From: DATLFS01 sp035540935
GTDB taxonomy: Bacteria > Actinomycetota > CADDZG01 > WHSQ01
Reading direction: 5' to 3'
Length of the DNA: 47,725 nucleotides
NCBI GenBank assembly: GCA_035540935.1
Contig: DATLFS010000063.1
Coordinates: forward strand, 1 to 47,725
The translations under genes were made by a program, and so were the position numbers. This document shows positions 7,833 to 14,531 of the stretch, in pieces. Each line of letters starts with the position of its first letter. The stretch's first letter is position 1. Under the pieces are notes generated by a model. The model ran no database searches. It was given only the letters and a program-made list of their open reading frames with translations, and was not told the origin of the DNA.

Positions 7833-8171
7833 GTGAAACGATCGATGGGAGGAGGGGCGCTCCGCGGCCCGGTGGCGCACGGCCGGCAGCGGCGGACGAT
7901 CCGCCTCATGCAGATCCTCCTCGCGGGTATCGGCCTCTCGCTGCTGGTGTGGGCCGGTTCCGTTGTCGCGAGTGGTGAATCCGTCGCCCAGGCCCTGGTC
8001 TTGGCCGCTATGGCGGCGACGGCGCTCGTGGTGGCGTCGCTGCTGGGGGGACGTTCCGGCGTACGGCTGCCCACGCCGGCGCGCCTCGACGAGCTCGTCG
8101 GGCGCGCCGAGGCCGTGGCGATCGAGCGGGCCGAGGCCCAAGGCGACCCCGAGGTCTCAGCGGGCGGCTGA
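7833..8171 (+). CDS. Small two-helix membrane protein, function unknown
   Basis: This 112-residue protein has a basic N-terminus (about residues 1-25), two closely spaced hydrophobic segments (MQILLAGIGLSLLVWAGSVV and ALVLAAMAATALVVASLLGG), and a short soluble charged tail. I do not recognise a family. GTG 7833 is supported by the TATCGT element seven bases upstream. ATG 7845 (four codons in) and ATG 7908 are alternatives. The 3' end overlaps the convergent cofC gene by 15 bases. It faces away from the ABC exporter genes and need not be related to them. Confidence 0.6.
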   Translation: MKRSMGGGALRGPVAHGRQRRTIRLMQILLAGIGLSLLVWAGSVVASGESVAQALVLAAMAATALVVASLLGGRSGVRLPTPARLDELVGRAEAVAIERAEAQGDPEVSAGG

Positions 8172-8783
8172 ACCCCGCAGGACTGCCGCGACGTGCCCGC
8201 TAGGGCCGCGCGTCAGGAACTCGTCGAGGTCCTCGGGGAGATCGAGATCGAGCTCGAGGCGCGGGAGCGCCAGGATGACGGCGCGCAGTCCCGCCTCCTG
8301 CGCGCGCTGCAGGTGGAGTCCGAGGCTTCCCTCGCCGAAGCCGGGCGGGATGGCGTCTGGAGGGGATAGATGGAGGGCGTTCGTTCCGCCGCGGGCGCCG
8401 GGCACCACGACCACGTCGCTGGTCTCACCCGTGTCCAGGACGTCGCGCAGATCCTCCGCCGTAGCGAGGGGGACGTCGCACGCGAGCAGCGTGGCACTCG
8501 TCGCCCCGGCTCTCATCACCGCGCCGATGGCCGCGGTGGCGGCTTCGTTCAGACCCGCGCCCGAGTCGCGGACGGCATCAAAGCCCCGACGGCCCGAATC
8601 CTCGAGGACGGCGTCGTCGTCGCTCACGACCCACCAACGGAGGAAGTCGGCGGCTTCGAGGAGGTCGAGCGCGTCGGCGATCAGCGCGCGGGTGAGGTCG
8701 GCCATCTCCTTCGCTCCCAGCGCCGCGCGCAGACGCGTCTTCGCCCGGTCCGGTGCCTTCACGAATAGAAGCCCCGCATGCAT
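8157..8783 (-). CDS. cofC: 2-phospho-L-lactate/PEP guanylyltransferase (coenzyme F420 biosynthesis)
   Basis: This 208-residue nucleotidyltransferase of the CofC/FbiD type activates phospholactate or phosphoenolpyruvate with GTP for coupling to the deazaflavin Fo, the first committed step to coenzyme F420. The N-terminus has the substrate-loop lysine region VKAPDRAKTRLRAAL, a central LLACDVPLAT acidic motif, and the family-specific GGTNALHLSPPDAIPPGFGE. GGTNAL is diagnostic for CofC over other DUF2064-like transferases. The ATG start sits 14 bases from the start of the divergent FrhB-like gene, another F420-family protein. A TATCCC element six bases upstream may give a leaderless transcript. 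Confidence 0.82.
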   Translation of the reverse strand: MHAGLLFVKAPDRAKTRLRAALGAKEMADLTRALIADALDLLEAADFLRWWVVSDDDAVLEDSGRRGFDAVRDSGAGLNEAATAAIGAVMRAGATSATLLACDVPLATAEDLRDVLDTGETSDVVVVPGARGGTNALHLSPPDAIPPGFGEGSLGLHLQRAQEAGLRAVILALPRLELDLDLPEDLDEFLTRGPSGHVAAVLRGSAAR

Positions 8784-8797
8784 GGCCTCGGGATACC

Positions 8798-9979
8798 ATG
8801 CGACGCGTCTTCACCGCTCCGAAGGAGGCGGTCCCGATCAGCGAGCGGAAGCACTGGAAGCACCTCTACGAAGAGATCGTCGCGACCGAGATCTGCTGCT
8901 CGTGCTCGGCGTGCATCGTCGCCTGTCCGCACAAGGTCCTCGAGCTGGAGGATTTCGACCCCGTGCAGGTGGACGCATCGTCTCCCTTCGACAACTGCAT
9001 CCACGGAGAAGAGGGTTGCTCTCTCTGCGCGATGGCATGCCTCAGGCTCGACCCGCAGGTCGACGTCATCGAGCACATGGTGAACGGTGGACGGCGGGAC
9101 GACGACCAGCCGGAGGGCCGCTACCGGCGGAAGACGCTCGCTCGCGCCACCGACCCGCGGATCCGCGAGCGAGCGCAAGACGGCGGCGCCGTCACCGCAT
9201 TGCTGGCGTGGGGGATGGACACGGGACGTCTCGACGGCGCCGCGCTCGCGGCGCCGAGCGATCGGGTCCCGTGGCTGGACGAGCCAAAGGTCGTCGTCTC
9301 GTCGGACGAGCTGCTTCGAACGGCCGGCTCCCGCTACACCTACTGCGCCACCCCCCTCGCGCTCAAGATGGCGGCGGAGCGGAAGCTCAAGAGCATCGCC
9401 GTCGTCGGCGTCTCCTGCGAGTCCACCGCCGTCCGGCAGCTCGCGGCGCGCGGCATCAAGCGCTGGGTGCGGCCGGTCAAGCTCGTCATCGGGTTGATGT
9501 GCTGCGAGACCTTCGACTACGAGGCCTTCATGGTCGGGAAGGTCGAGCAGGATCGCGGCATCCCCCTCGAGGCGATCGAGAAGGTGAACGTCAAGGGCAA
9601 GGTCATCGTGACGCTCCGCGACGGACGCGACGTCGACATCCCGCTCAAGGAGGCGCGGCCTTACGCGAACGAGTGGTGCCACCATTGCCCCGACTTCGCC
9701 GCCGAGCATGCCGACCTCTCCTGCGGTGGCCTCGGCATGGACGGGTGGACGATGGTCCTCGTGCGCTCCGAGACGGGCGACGAGTACCTGACGCAGGCGG
9801 TTGCCGAGGGGGTCCTCGAGCTGAGGGCAGCCGAGGAGGAGCCGAAGGCGCTCGAGGTCATGGACCGCCTCGCGCGCAAGCAGCGGGCGCGGGTGAAGCC
9901 CGGCGATCCGCACGCTCGCGCCGCGTACGCCACGGAAGAGGCCCTCGAAGCCGCCCGGCGCGCCGGAGCGACGTCGTGA
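8798..9979 (+). CDS. FrhB-family F420-linked iron-sulfur flavoprotein oxidoreductase
   Basis: This 393-residue protein resembles the beta subunit of F420-reducing hydrogenase/dehydrogenase. Near residues 27-40 it has a ferredoxin-type cluster motif (CCSCSACIVACP), then a second cysteine set (CIHGEEGCSLCAMACL). The FrhB C-terminal domain follows, with conserved SRYTYCATPLALKMA, VVGVSCESTAVRQL, IGLMCCETFDY and a late cysteine motif (WCHHCPDFAAEHADLSCGG). FrhB proteins pass electrons between F420 and Fe-S/FAD centres; the substrate here is unknown. It is divergent from cofC and overlaps the carbonic anhydrase gene by four bases. GTG 8753 is an alternative start, overlapping cofC by 31 bases. Confidence 0.83.
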   Translation: MRRVFTAPKEAVPISERKHWKHLYEEIVATEICCSCSACIVACPHKVLELEDFDPVQVDASSPFDNCIHGEEGCSLCAMACLRLDPQVDVIEHMVNGGRRDDDQPEGRYRRKTLARATDPRIRERAQDGGAVTALLAWGMDTGRLDGAALAAPSDRVPWLDEPKVVVSSDELLRTAGSRYTYCATPLALKMAAERKLKSIAVVGVSCESTAVRQLAARGIKRWVRPVKLVIGLMCCETFDYEAFMVGKVEQDRGIPLEAIEKVNVKGKVIVTLRDGRDVDIPLKEARPYANEWCHHCPDFAAEHADLSCGGLGMDGWTMVLVRSETGDEYLTQAVAEGVLELRAAEEEPKALEVMDRLARKQRARVKPGDPHARAAYATEEALEAARRAGATS

Positions 9980-10467
9980 GCGAGCGCCTGGAGGCCCTGC
10001 TGGAGGCGAACCGCGCGGCCGCGACGCCGATCGCGGGCATGCCGGCGAACCCGCGCCGGCGACTCGCGATCCTCACCTGCATGGATGCCCGCATCGAGCC
10101 TCTTTCGTCCCTCGGTCTGCAGCTGGGAGAGGCGCACGTCATCCGCAACGCGGGGGCGCGTGTGACTCCCGACGTGCTGCGGTCGCTCGCCCTCTCACAG
10201 CACGTTCTCGGCACCGACGCGGTACTCGTCCTCGGACACACCCGCTGTGGTCTGCATGGAGCGACCGACGAGGACCTGGCGGAAGCGGTGCGTCGCGGCG
10301 GAGGCGATCCGGAAGGTCTCCGCTTCCTTCCGTTCGACGCGGTCGAGGAGGGCGTGCGGGAGAGCGTGGCGTCGCTCGCCGGAGCGCCCGCGCTGCGTCC
10401 CGACACGCAGGTGTGGGGAGCGGTGTACGACGTCGATTCGGGTCGGGTGTCGGAGGTGGCGCGGTGA
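9976..10467 (+). CDS. Beta-class carbonic anhydrase
   Basis: This 163-residue zinc enzyme interconverts CO2 and bicarbonate. The signature residues are in order: TCMDARI (zinc cysteine and the Asp-Arg dyad), HVIRNAGARVT, and GHTRCGL (zinc histidine and cysteine). The short length and CMDAR form match the small beta-CA subtype found in Actinomycetota. Its GTG overlaps the stop of the FrhB-like gene, and its own stop overlaps the following secreted-protein gene, so all three are probably co-translated. Why a carbonic anhydrase is coupled to an F420-type redox protein is not known; a CO2- or formate-linked reaction is one inference. Confidence 0.9.
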   Translation: MSERLEALLEANRAAATPIAGMPANPRRRLAILTCMDARIEPLSSLGLQLGEAHVIRNAGARVTPDVLRSLALSQHVLGTDAVLVLGHTRCGLHGATDEDLAEAVRRGGGDPEGLRFLPFDAVEEGVRESVASLAGAPALRPDTQVWGAVYDVDSGRVSEVAR

Positions 10468-10886
10468 GGGGCCGCCTCCTCGTCGCGCTCGCGACGACGG
10501 CGGCGGCGCTGGCTCCGATCGGTACCGCGGCTGCACCGGCGAAGTGCGAGCAGGCGGAGCCGGTGTTCGCCTACGACGCGGCCGAGGTCTCCTATAGCCT
10601 GTCGGTCGAGCTACGCGGCTGCTCCTGGGTGACCCGGCGCCGCCCGCTCGTCGTGGGTGGGAGCATCACGCGGGACGGGGGCGCGGGAGCGCGCACCGAA
10701 GCTGGGTTCGCGACCTGCGACAGGCGAGGTGCGTGCCGACTCGTTCTGGGGATGGAGCACCTTCCGGTCGAAGCGGCCCGTTACACCGCCGAGATCACCC
10801 TCCGCTGGAATCGTAAGGAGGTCCGGCACGAGGTCGACAAGCTCTGCGTCGCCGCCGCGGCAGGCGGTCAGTGCGCCGACCTGTGA
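10464..10886 (+). CDS. Secreted cysteine-containing protein, function unknown
   Basis: This 140-residue protein has an N-terminal Sec signal peptide (basic RGRL, hydrophobic core, then TAAAPA before the first cysteine) and six cysteines in the mature part, enough for three disulfides. The fold prediction by eye is beta-rich. No family is recognised. The GTG start overlaps the carbonic anhydrase stop by four bases, so it belongs to the FrhB-carbonic anhydrase operon. It ends three bases from the convergent monooxygenase-like gene. Confidence 0.65.
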   Translation: MRGRLLVALATTAAALAPIGTAAAPAKCEQAEPVFAYDAAEVSYSLSVELRGCSWVTRRRPLVVGGSITRDGGAGARTEAGFATCDRRGACRLVLGMEHLPVEAARYTAEITLRWNRKEVRHEVDKLCVAAAAGGQCADL

Positions 10887-10889
10887 CCC

Positions 10890-11192
10890 TTAGTCCGCCT
10901 CCTCGAAGTGCCGGACGATCGGCGCCTGTCGGAACAGCCGCTTGAGATCCTCCAGCGCGGCGGCATAGTCGGGGGTGGCGATGGCGTCGCGGATCGCCTC
11001 GGTCGACTCCCAGCGCGAGATGGCGACCACCTCGACCAGCTCGCCGGAATGCTCCTCCACGCCGATCGCCATCTCGATACCGTGGCAGCCGGGGAAGGTC
11101 TCGAAGGCGGGCCGCACCTGCTCGCGGAAGATCTCCTTCCCGCGTTCCACATCGTCCGGATGGATGGCGGTGTCGAAGATCCGCACGATCAT
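10890..11192 (-). CDS. Dimeric alpha/beta barrel (antibiotic biosynthesis monooxygenase-like) protein
   Basis: This 100-residue protein has the ferredoxin-like pattern of the ABM superfamily: a first strand VRIFDTAIHPD, a helix rich in charged residues, then VEVVAISRWESTEAIRDAIA, the typical core strand and helix with a conserved tryptophan. Members bind small aromatic or haem ligands, and no specific substrate can be named. It lies 13 bases after the metallophosphoesterase gene on the same strand, with GGAGG eight bases before its ATG, so the two likely form an operon. Confidence 0.65.
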   Translation of the reverse strand: MIVRIFDTAIHPDDVERGKEIFREQVRPAFETFPGCHGIEMAIGVEEHSGELVEVVAISRWESTEAIRDAIATPDYAAALEDLKRLFRQAPIVRHFEEAD

Positions 11193-11205
11193 GAGGCGCC
11201 CTCCG

Positions 11206-12045
11206 TCATACGTTCCATGAACCCCGGTTGAACATGCCGGCCAGCTGCTGGTTGAGCGAGAGGCGTCGCTCTGAACGGACGTAGTTGGCGGCGACTATCT
11301 CGCCCAGACCCGGATACTTCTGGACGATCCGGACGCGCTCGTCGTCGACCTCGATCACGTTGTAGGAGGGGCGGGTGTAGCCGCGCACGCGGTAGGAGGA
11401 CGCGGTGCCGGAGTTCACGAGCAGCATCTCTCCGAACTGCCACACGTTCGGCACGTGCTTGTGCCCGGAGAGGACCAGCTCGACCTCGAGCTCGCTCACG
11501 AGGGCGAGGACGTCACCGGCGTCCCACACGATGTTGCGCTCGCGCCCTGTGCCCGGCAGCGGCACGAGGTGATGATGGAGCACGAAGATCCGGTAGTCGT
11601 CCGGATACTCGTAGAACGAGCTCCGGATCCAGTCGTACCGAAAGTGCCCGACCTCGCCCTCGGCGAAGTCGGGTTTCGCCGAGTTCACCGCCACGATCGT
11701 GGCCCACCTTCCCCCGAGACCGCCGTCGCCGTTCTGGAACGGGATCCGCAGGACCCGCTCGGACTTTCCGAATGCGTCGCGGAAATGGAGGAATCCGACG
11801 TTCATCAGGTCGTGGTTGCCCGGGATCACGACCATCTCGAGGTCCTCGAGGCGGTCGAGATACTTCTTCGCTTGCCGGAACTGCGGCGCGTACCCCTCGG
11901 CCGTGAGGTCGCCGGCGACCACGACCACGTCGGGAGCCAGCGCGAGTATCTCGTTGATCGCATGGTCCAGGAGCTCGCCGTCGAAGTGCGGGTGCCCGCA
12001 GTGGATGTCGGAGATCTGCGCGATCACGAGGCGGTTGCCCTTCAC
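11206..12045 (-). CDS. Calcineurin-like metallophosphoesterase
   Basis: This 279-residue cytoplasmic phosphoesterase has the complete set of two-metal motifs: SDIHCG at the N-terminus, VVVAGDLT, VVIPGNHDLM, a histidine pair in VLHHH, and LSGHKHVP. It resembles the cAMP phosphodiesterase/3',5'-nucleotidase-type group, but the substrate cannot be set. The frame is open upstream to 12258, overlapping plsC. GTG 12045 was chosen because a perfect TATGAT on the minus strand (12053-12058) ends exactly seven bases before it, which indicates a leaderless transcript. The ATGs at 12057 and 12054 lie inside that -10 element and so cannot be transcribed from it. Confidence 0.85.
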   Translation of the reverse strand: MKGNRLVIAQISDIHCGHPHFDGELLDHAINEILALAPDVVVVAGDLTAEGYAPQFRQAKKYLDRLEDLEMVVIPGNHDLMNVGFLHFRDAFGKSERVLRIPFQNGDGGLGGRWATIVAVNSAKPDFAEGEVGHFRYDWIRSSFYEYPDDYRIFVLHHHLVPLPGTGRERNIVWDAGDVLALVSELEVELVLSGHKHVPNVWQFGEMLLVNSGTASSYRVRGYTRPSYNVIEVDDERVRIVQKYPGLGEIVAANYVRSERRLSLNQQLAGMFNRGSWNV

Positions 12046-12052
12046 GGAGCGC

Positions 12053-12058
12053 ATCATA
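12053..12058 (-). promoter_or_regulatory. Leaderless -10 element TATGAT
   Basis: On the minus strand TATGAT is separated by seven bases from GTG 12045 of the metallophosphoesterase gene. This spacing decides the start of that gene. Confidence 0.65.
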
Positions 12059-12096
12059 GAAGGCGGCGCACCCCGCATCCCGCCGACGCCTTGTGC

Positions 12097-12102
12097 CACA
12101 AT
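12097..12102 (+). promoter_or_regulatory. Possible -10 element CACAAT of plsC-gpsA
   Basis: CACAAT lies 30 bases before the plsC ATG in the divergent gap and would give a short leader carrying GGGGAGG. It is a weak match to TANNNT and is offered as the best candidate only. Confidence 0.3.
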
Positions 12103-12132
12103 CCCCACGACATCGGGTCTTCGGGGAGGCGA

Positions 12133-12816
12133 ATGGAACCGGTCTATCTCCTGGCGAAGGGGATCCTCAAGCCGTGGCTGCGTACGTGGTTCCGCTGGCA
12201 CATGGAGGGCATCGACAGGATCCCGTCCACGGGACCGGCGATCCTCGCGTTCAACCACATCGCCTACCTAGACCCGTTCGCCGCGGCCTACGCGGTCGAT
12301 GCGGCAGGTCGTCGCCCTCGGTTCCTGGCCAAGAGCGAGCTGTTCGCCGACCGACGGATCGCGTGGATCCTGAAGGGCTGCGGCCAGATCGAGGTCAGGC
12401 GCGGAACGCGCGCCGCGCCCGTGGCCCTCGACAACGCGCTGGACGGGTTGCGCCGGGGGGAGATCGTGGTCGTCTTCCCGGAGGGGACGATCACTACCGA
12501 CCCCGATCTGAACCCGATGGCGGCGAAGTCCGGCACCGCGCGCATGGCGCTGGAGTCGCAGGTGCCGGTCCTCCCGTGCGCCATCTGGGGCACCCAGAAC
12601 GTGTGGGCGAAGGGCTACGCCAAACACTGGTGGCCGCCGCGCCAGGACATCCTCGTGCGCGTTGGTGAGCCCTACGTCGCCCGCGGCAGCGCGACCGATC
12701 GAGCCGACATCGTGCGGGTGGGGGAGGAGATCATGGACCGGATCTCGCTCCTGCTCGCGAGCCTCAGGCCGGCGCTGCCGGATCGTCGCCGCCCCAAGAA
12801 GAGCCGCGTCGCGTGA
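12133..12816 (+). CDS. plsC: 1-acyl-sn-glycerol-3-phosphate acyltransferase
   Basis: This 227-residue acyltransferase makes phosphatidic acid from lysophosphatidic acid at the membrane. The catalytic block NHIAYLD (HX4D motif) and the glycerol-phosphate-binding FPEGT motif are both intact, with AKSGTARMALESQVPVLPCA after them. A ribosome site GGGGAGG precedes the ATG by three to four bases. The stop overlaps the GTG of gpsA by four bases. Having gpsA directly downstream places both genes in phospholipid synthesis: G3P formation and then acylation. Confidence 0.9.
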   Translation: MEPVYLLAKGILKPWLRTWFRWHMEGIDRIPSTGPAILAFNHIAYLDPFAAAYAVDAAGRRPRFLAKSELFADRRIAWILKGCGQIEVRRGTRAAPVALDNALDGLRRGEIVVVFPEGTITTDPDLNPMAAKSGTARMALESQVPVLPCAIWGTQNVWAKGYAKHWWPPRQDILVRVGEPYVARGSATDRADIVRVGEEIMDRISLLLASLRPALPDRRRPKKSRVA

Positions 12817-13847
12817 GCAAGATCGCGTTCATCGGTGCGGGCTCATGGGGGACCGCGACGGCCGCCCTGGTCGCGGCGAAGGGGGTCGACGAGGCGGTCC
12901 TGTGGGCGCGCCGCCCGGAGCTCGCGGAGACGATCAACCTCTTCCACGAGAACCCGCAGTACCTGCCGGACGTCCTCCTTCCCGAATCACTGCGGGCGAC
13001 GAACGATCTGGAGGAGGCGTTGAGCGGCGCGGAAACGGTCGTCATGGGGGTGCCGTCGCACGGCTTCCGCGGCGTCCTCCGCGAGGTGGTCGATTACGCC
13101 GAGCCCGGAGCGTGCTACGTCAGCTTGACCAAGGGTCTTGAGGTCGACACCAAGAAACGGATGACTGAGGTGCTCGCCGAGGAGGTCCCCGGGATCCGCG
13201 ACGACTGCATCGCGCTCCTGACGGGTCCTAACCTGGCCAAAGAGGTGGTGCGGGGATACCCCGCAGCGTCCACCGTCGCCTGTACCCACACGGACACCGC
13301 AGCGCGCCTACAAGAAACGTTCAACACCGGGACCTTCCGCGTCTATACGAATCCCGACGTGGTCGGCTGCGAGATCGGCGGCGCGTTCAAGAACGTCCTC
13401 GCGATCGCCGCGGGCATCGCCGACGGGCTGGGGCTAGGGGACAACACCAAAGCGACCGTGATGACGCGCGGCCTCGCGGAGATGGCGAGGTTCTCGGTGA
13501 AGTTCGGTGCGAAGCCGTTGACGTTCCTCGGCCTCGCGGGTGTCGGCGACCTCGTCGCTACGTGCGCCAGCCCCCAGTCACGCAACCATCACGTCGGGAT
13601 GGAACTGGGGAAGGGACGCAAGATCGACGAGATCATCGGCGAGATGAACATGGTCGCCGAGGGCGTGAAGTCGTGTAAGCCCATATTCGAACTGGGGCAG
13701 GCGGCCGACGTCTACATGCCGATCACTGAGAACGTCGTGCGCATCTGCCACGAAGGCTCGACCGCGAACGACGTAGTGCGCGACCTCTTGTCCCGCGAGA
13801 TACGCGCCGAGTTCGACGGAGTCGAGGACTACCTGCCCCTCGCATAG
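12813..13847 (+). CDS. gpsA: Glycerol-3-phosphate dehydrogenase [NAD(P)+]
   Basis: This 344-residue enzyme reduces dihydroxyacetone phosphate to sn-glycerol-3-phosphate for phospholipids. The Rossmann motif FIGAGSWGTATA is at residues 5-16, and GVPSHGFRGVL and LTKGLEV follow. The substrate-site segment GCEIGGAFKNVLAIAAG lies near residue 185 with the catalytic lysine, and the C-terminal GLAGVGDLVATC motif is present. It is coupled to plsC by a GTGA overlap. No terminator is obvious after it. Confidence 0.95.
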   Translation: MSKIAFIGAGSWGTATAALVAAKGVDEAVLWARRPELAETINLFHENPQYLPDVLLPESLRATNDLEEALSGAETVVMGVPSHGFRGVLREVVDYAEPGACYVSLTKGLEVDTKKRMTEVLAEEVPGIRDDCIALLTGPNLAKEVVRGYPAASTVACTHTDTAARLQETFNTGTFRVYTNPDVVGCEIGGAFKNVLAIAAGIADGLGLGDNTKATVMTRGLAEMARFSVKFGAKPLTFLGLAGVGDLVATCASPQSRNHHVGMELGKGRKIDEIIGEMNMVAEGVKSCKPIFELGQAADVYMPITENVVRICHEGSTANDVVRDLLSREIRAEFDGVEDYLPLA

Positions 13848-13874
13848 CGCCCGCGGCGGCGCCAGGGCCACAAT

Positions 13875-13880
13875 TAGACT
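13875..13880 (+). promoter_or_regulatory. Possible -10 element TAGACT
   Basis: TAGACT fits the TANNNT pattern of the window and lies 75 bases before GTG 13950, so it could drive the secreted-protein gene of the low-GC island. Confidence 0.35.
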
Positions 13881-13949
13881 TGCAACGGGACTCCTGTGGA
13901 GCATAGTTTGGTCAGGGACTGTCAAGTCGAGGAACCTGGGGGGGGCGGA

Positions 13950-14003
13950 GTGGAACATCGCGGGTTGCTGAGGTTCACGGCATCTGCTTTCTTCATGGTG
14001 TAG
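13950..14003 (+). pseudogene. Displaced signal-peptide frame upstream of the 14006 gene
   Basis: GTG 13950 opens a 17-codon frame ending at TAG 14001-14003. It encodes a short charged start and a hydrophobic run (LLRFTASAFFMV). The next gene, in another frame two bases further on, begins AMSPVTAQA, which reads like the end of a signal peptide with an AQA cleavage site. Joined, the two parts form one canonical Sec signal peptide, so one base appears to be missing in between. Either the gene is frameshifted in this genome, or the sequence has an error, or the shift is used for control. Confidence 0.5.
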
Positions 14004-14005
14004 CT

Positions 14006-14449
14006 ATGAGTCCTGTTACGGCGCAGGCATCTAACGCCGTTGAGGAGATCCAGGCATCTGACCCCATTGAGGAGATCCTGGACATGGAGCATCCTTGCGA
14101 GGTTGTTGCGACGCCGCCAGTTCAACATGGGCAGCAGGCTACTGGCAAAGCTGAGTTCACCTGCCCCAATCCCCATCGGCATATGACGATCCACGTAGCG
14201 CTCGAGGTTTTTACGCAAGATTACGGCTTCCAAACCGTCGCTACGAACACGTGCTCGAGCGGCACCACGCCAACTAACACCACGTTGCCGTGCCCAGTCA
14301 CCGGAACTGTTTGCATACCTGGTGCGACGCTGATGAAAACGACGGGCTACGGCTACTGGAAGAACTCGAAGGGACAGACTCGAGGTAACAACTACGCGGA
14401 GAGCCGGCCTGTCCCAGTGGTTTGCAGCGCCGCAGAGGAGCAACCCTAG
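14006..14449 (+). CDS. Cysteine-containing, probably secreted protein with N-terminal tandem repeat
   Basis: This 147-residue frame, from ATG 14006, has no similarity I recognise. It starts MSPVTAQA, followed by a 9-residue tandem repeat (ASNAVEEIQ, ASDPIEEIL), then a soluble region with six cysteines and a C-terminal stretch rich in Gly, Tyr, Asn and Lys. As read it lacks a signal peptide; one is present in another frame just upstream. Third positions are much less GC-rich than in neighbouring genes, and the segment looks horizontally acquired. Whether it is functional depends on the frame question. Confidence 0.5.
   Translation: MSPVTAQASNAVEEIQASDPIEEILDMEHPCEVVATPPVQHGQQATGKAEFTCPNPHRHMTIHVALEVFTQDYGFQTVATNTCSSGTTPTNTTLPCPVTGTVCIPGATLMKTTGYGYWKNSKGQTRGNNYAESRPVPVVCSAAEEQP
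14027..14080 (+). repeat. Two-copy 27-bp direct tandem repeat inside the secreted-protein gene
   Basis: Units 14027-14053 and 14054-14080 differ at only four positions, and both start GCATCT and contain TTGAGGAGATCC. They encode the repeated nonapeptides ASNAVEEIQ and ASDPIEEIL. The repeat keeps the reading frame. Confidence 0.85.
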
Positions 14450-14531
14450 AGGAACGTCCGGCTTCAAGAACGCGGAGCGGGCCGCACCTGGCTGAACAGG
14501 AGTACGACGAGCCGCGGCGAAGATCAAGCGC

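Larger units (their letters stand above)
13848..14005. other. Lower-GC gap after gpsA
   Basis: No complete gene is visible here. The stretch contains a possible -10 (TAGACT, 13875-13880), a run of eight Gs (13938-13945), and a 17-codon frame from GTG 13950 that looks like a displaced signal peptide. Base composition falls here relative to both sides. Confidence 0.6.

Noticed and set aside
7781..8074. N-terminal extension of the ABC ATPase frame up to 8074
   Set aside because: The extension overlaps the divergent membrane gene and its promoter, and family members start where GTG 7780 does.
12046..12258. Upstream starts for the metallophosphoesterase (ATG 12057, 12054 and earlier)
   Set aside because: They fall in or before the TATGAT -10 element, and the extra residues do not look like the family N-terminus.
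13938..13945. Run of eight Gs as a phase-variation switch
   Set aside because: The tract lies before both candidate starts of the secreted-protein gene, and slippage there would not join the displaced signal peptide to the main frame.
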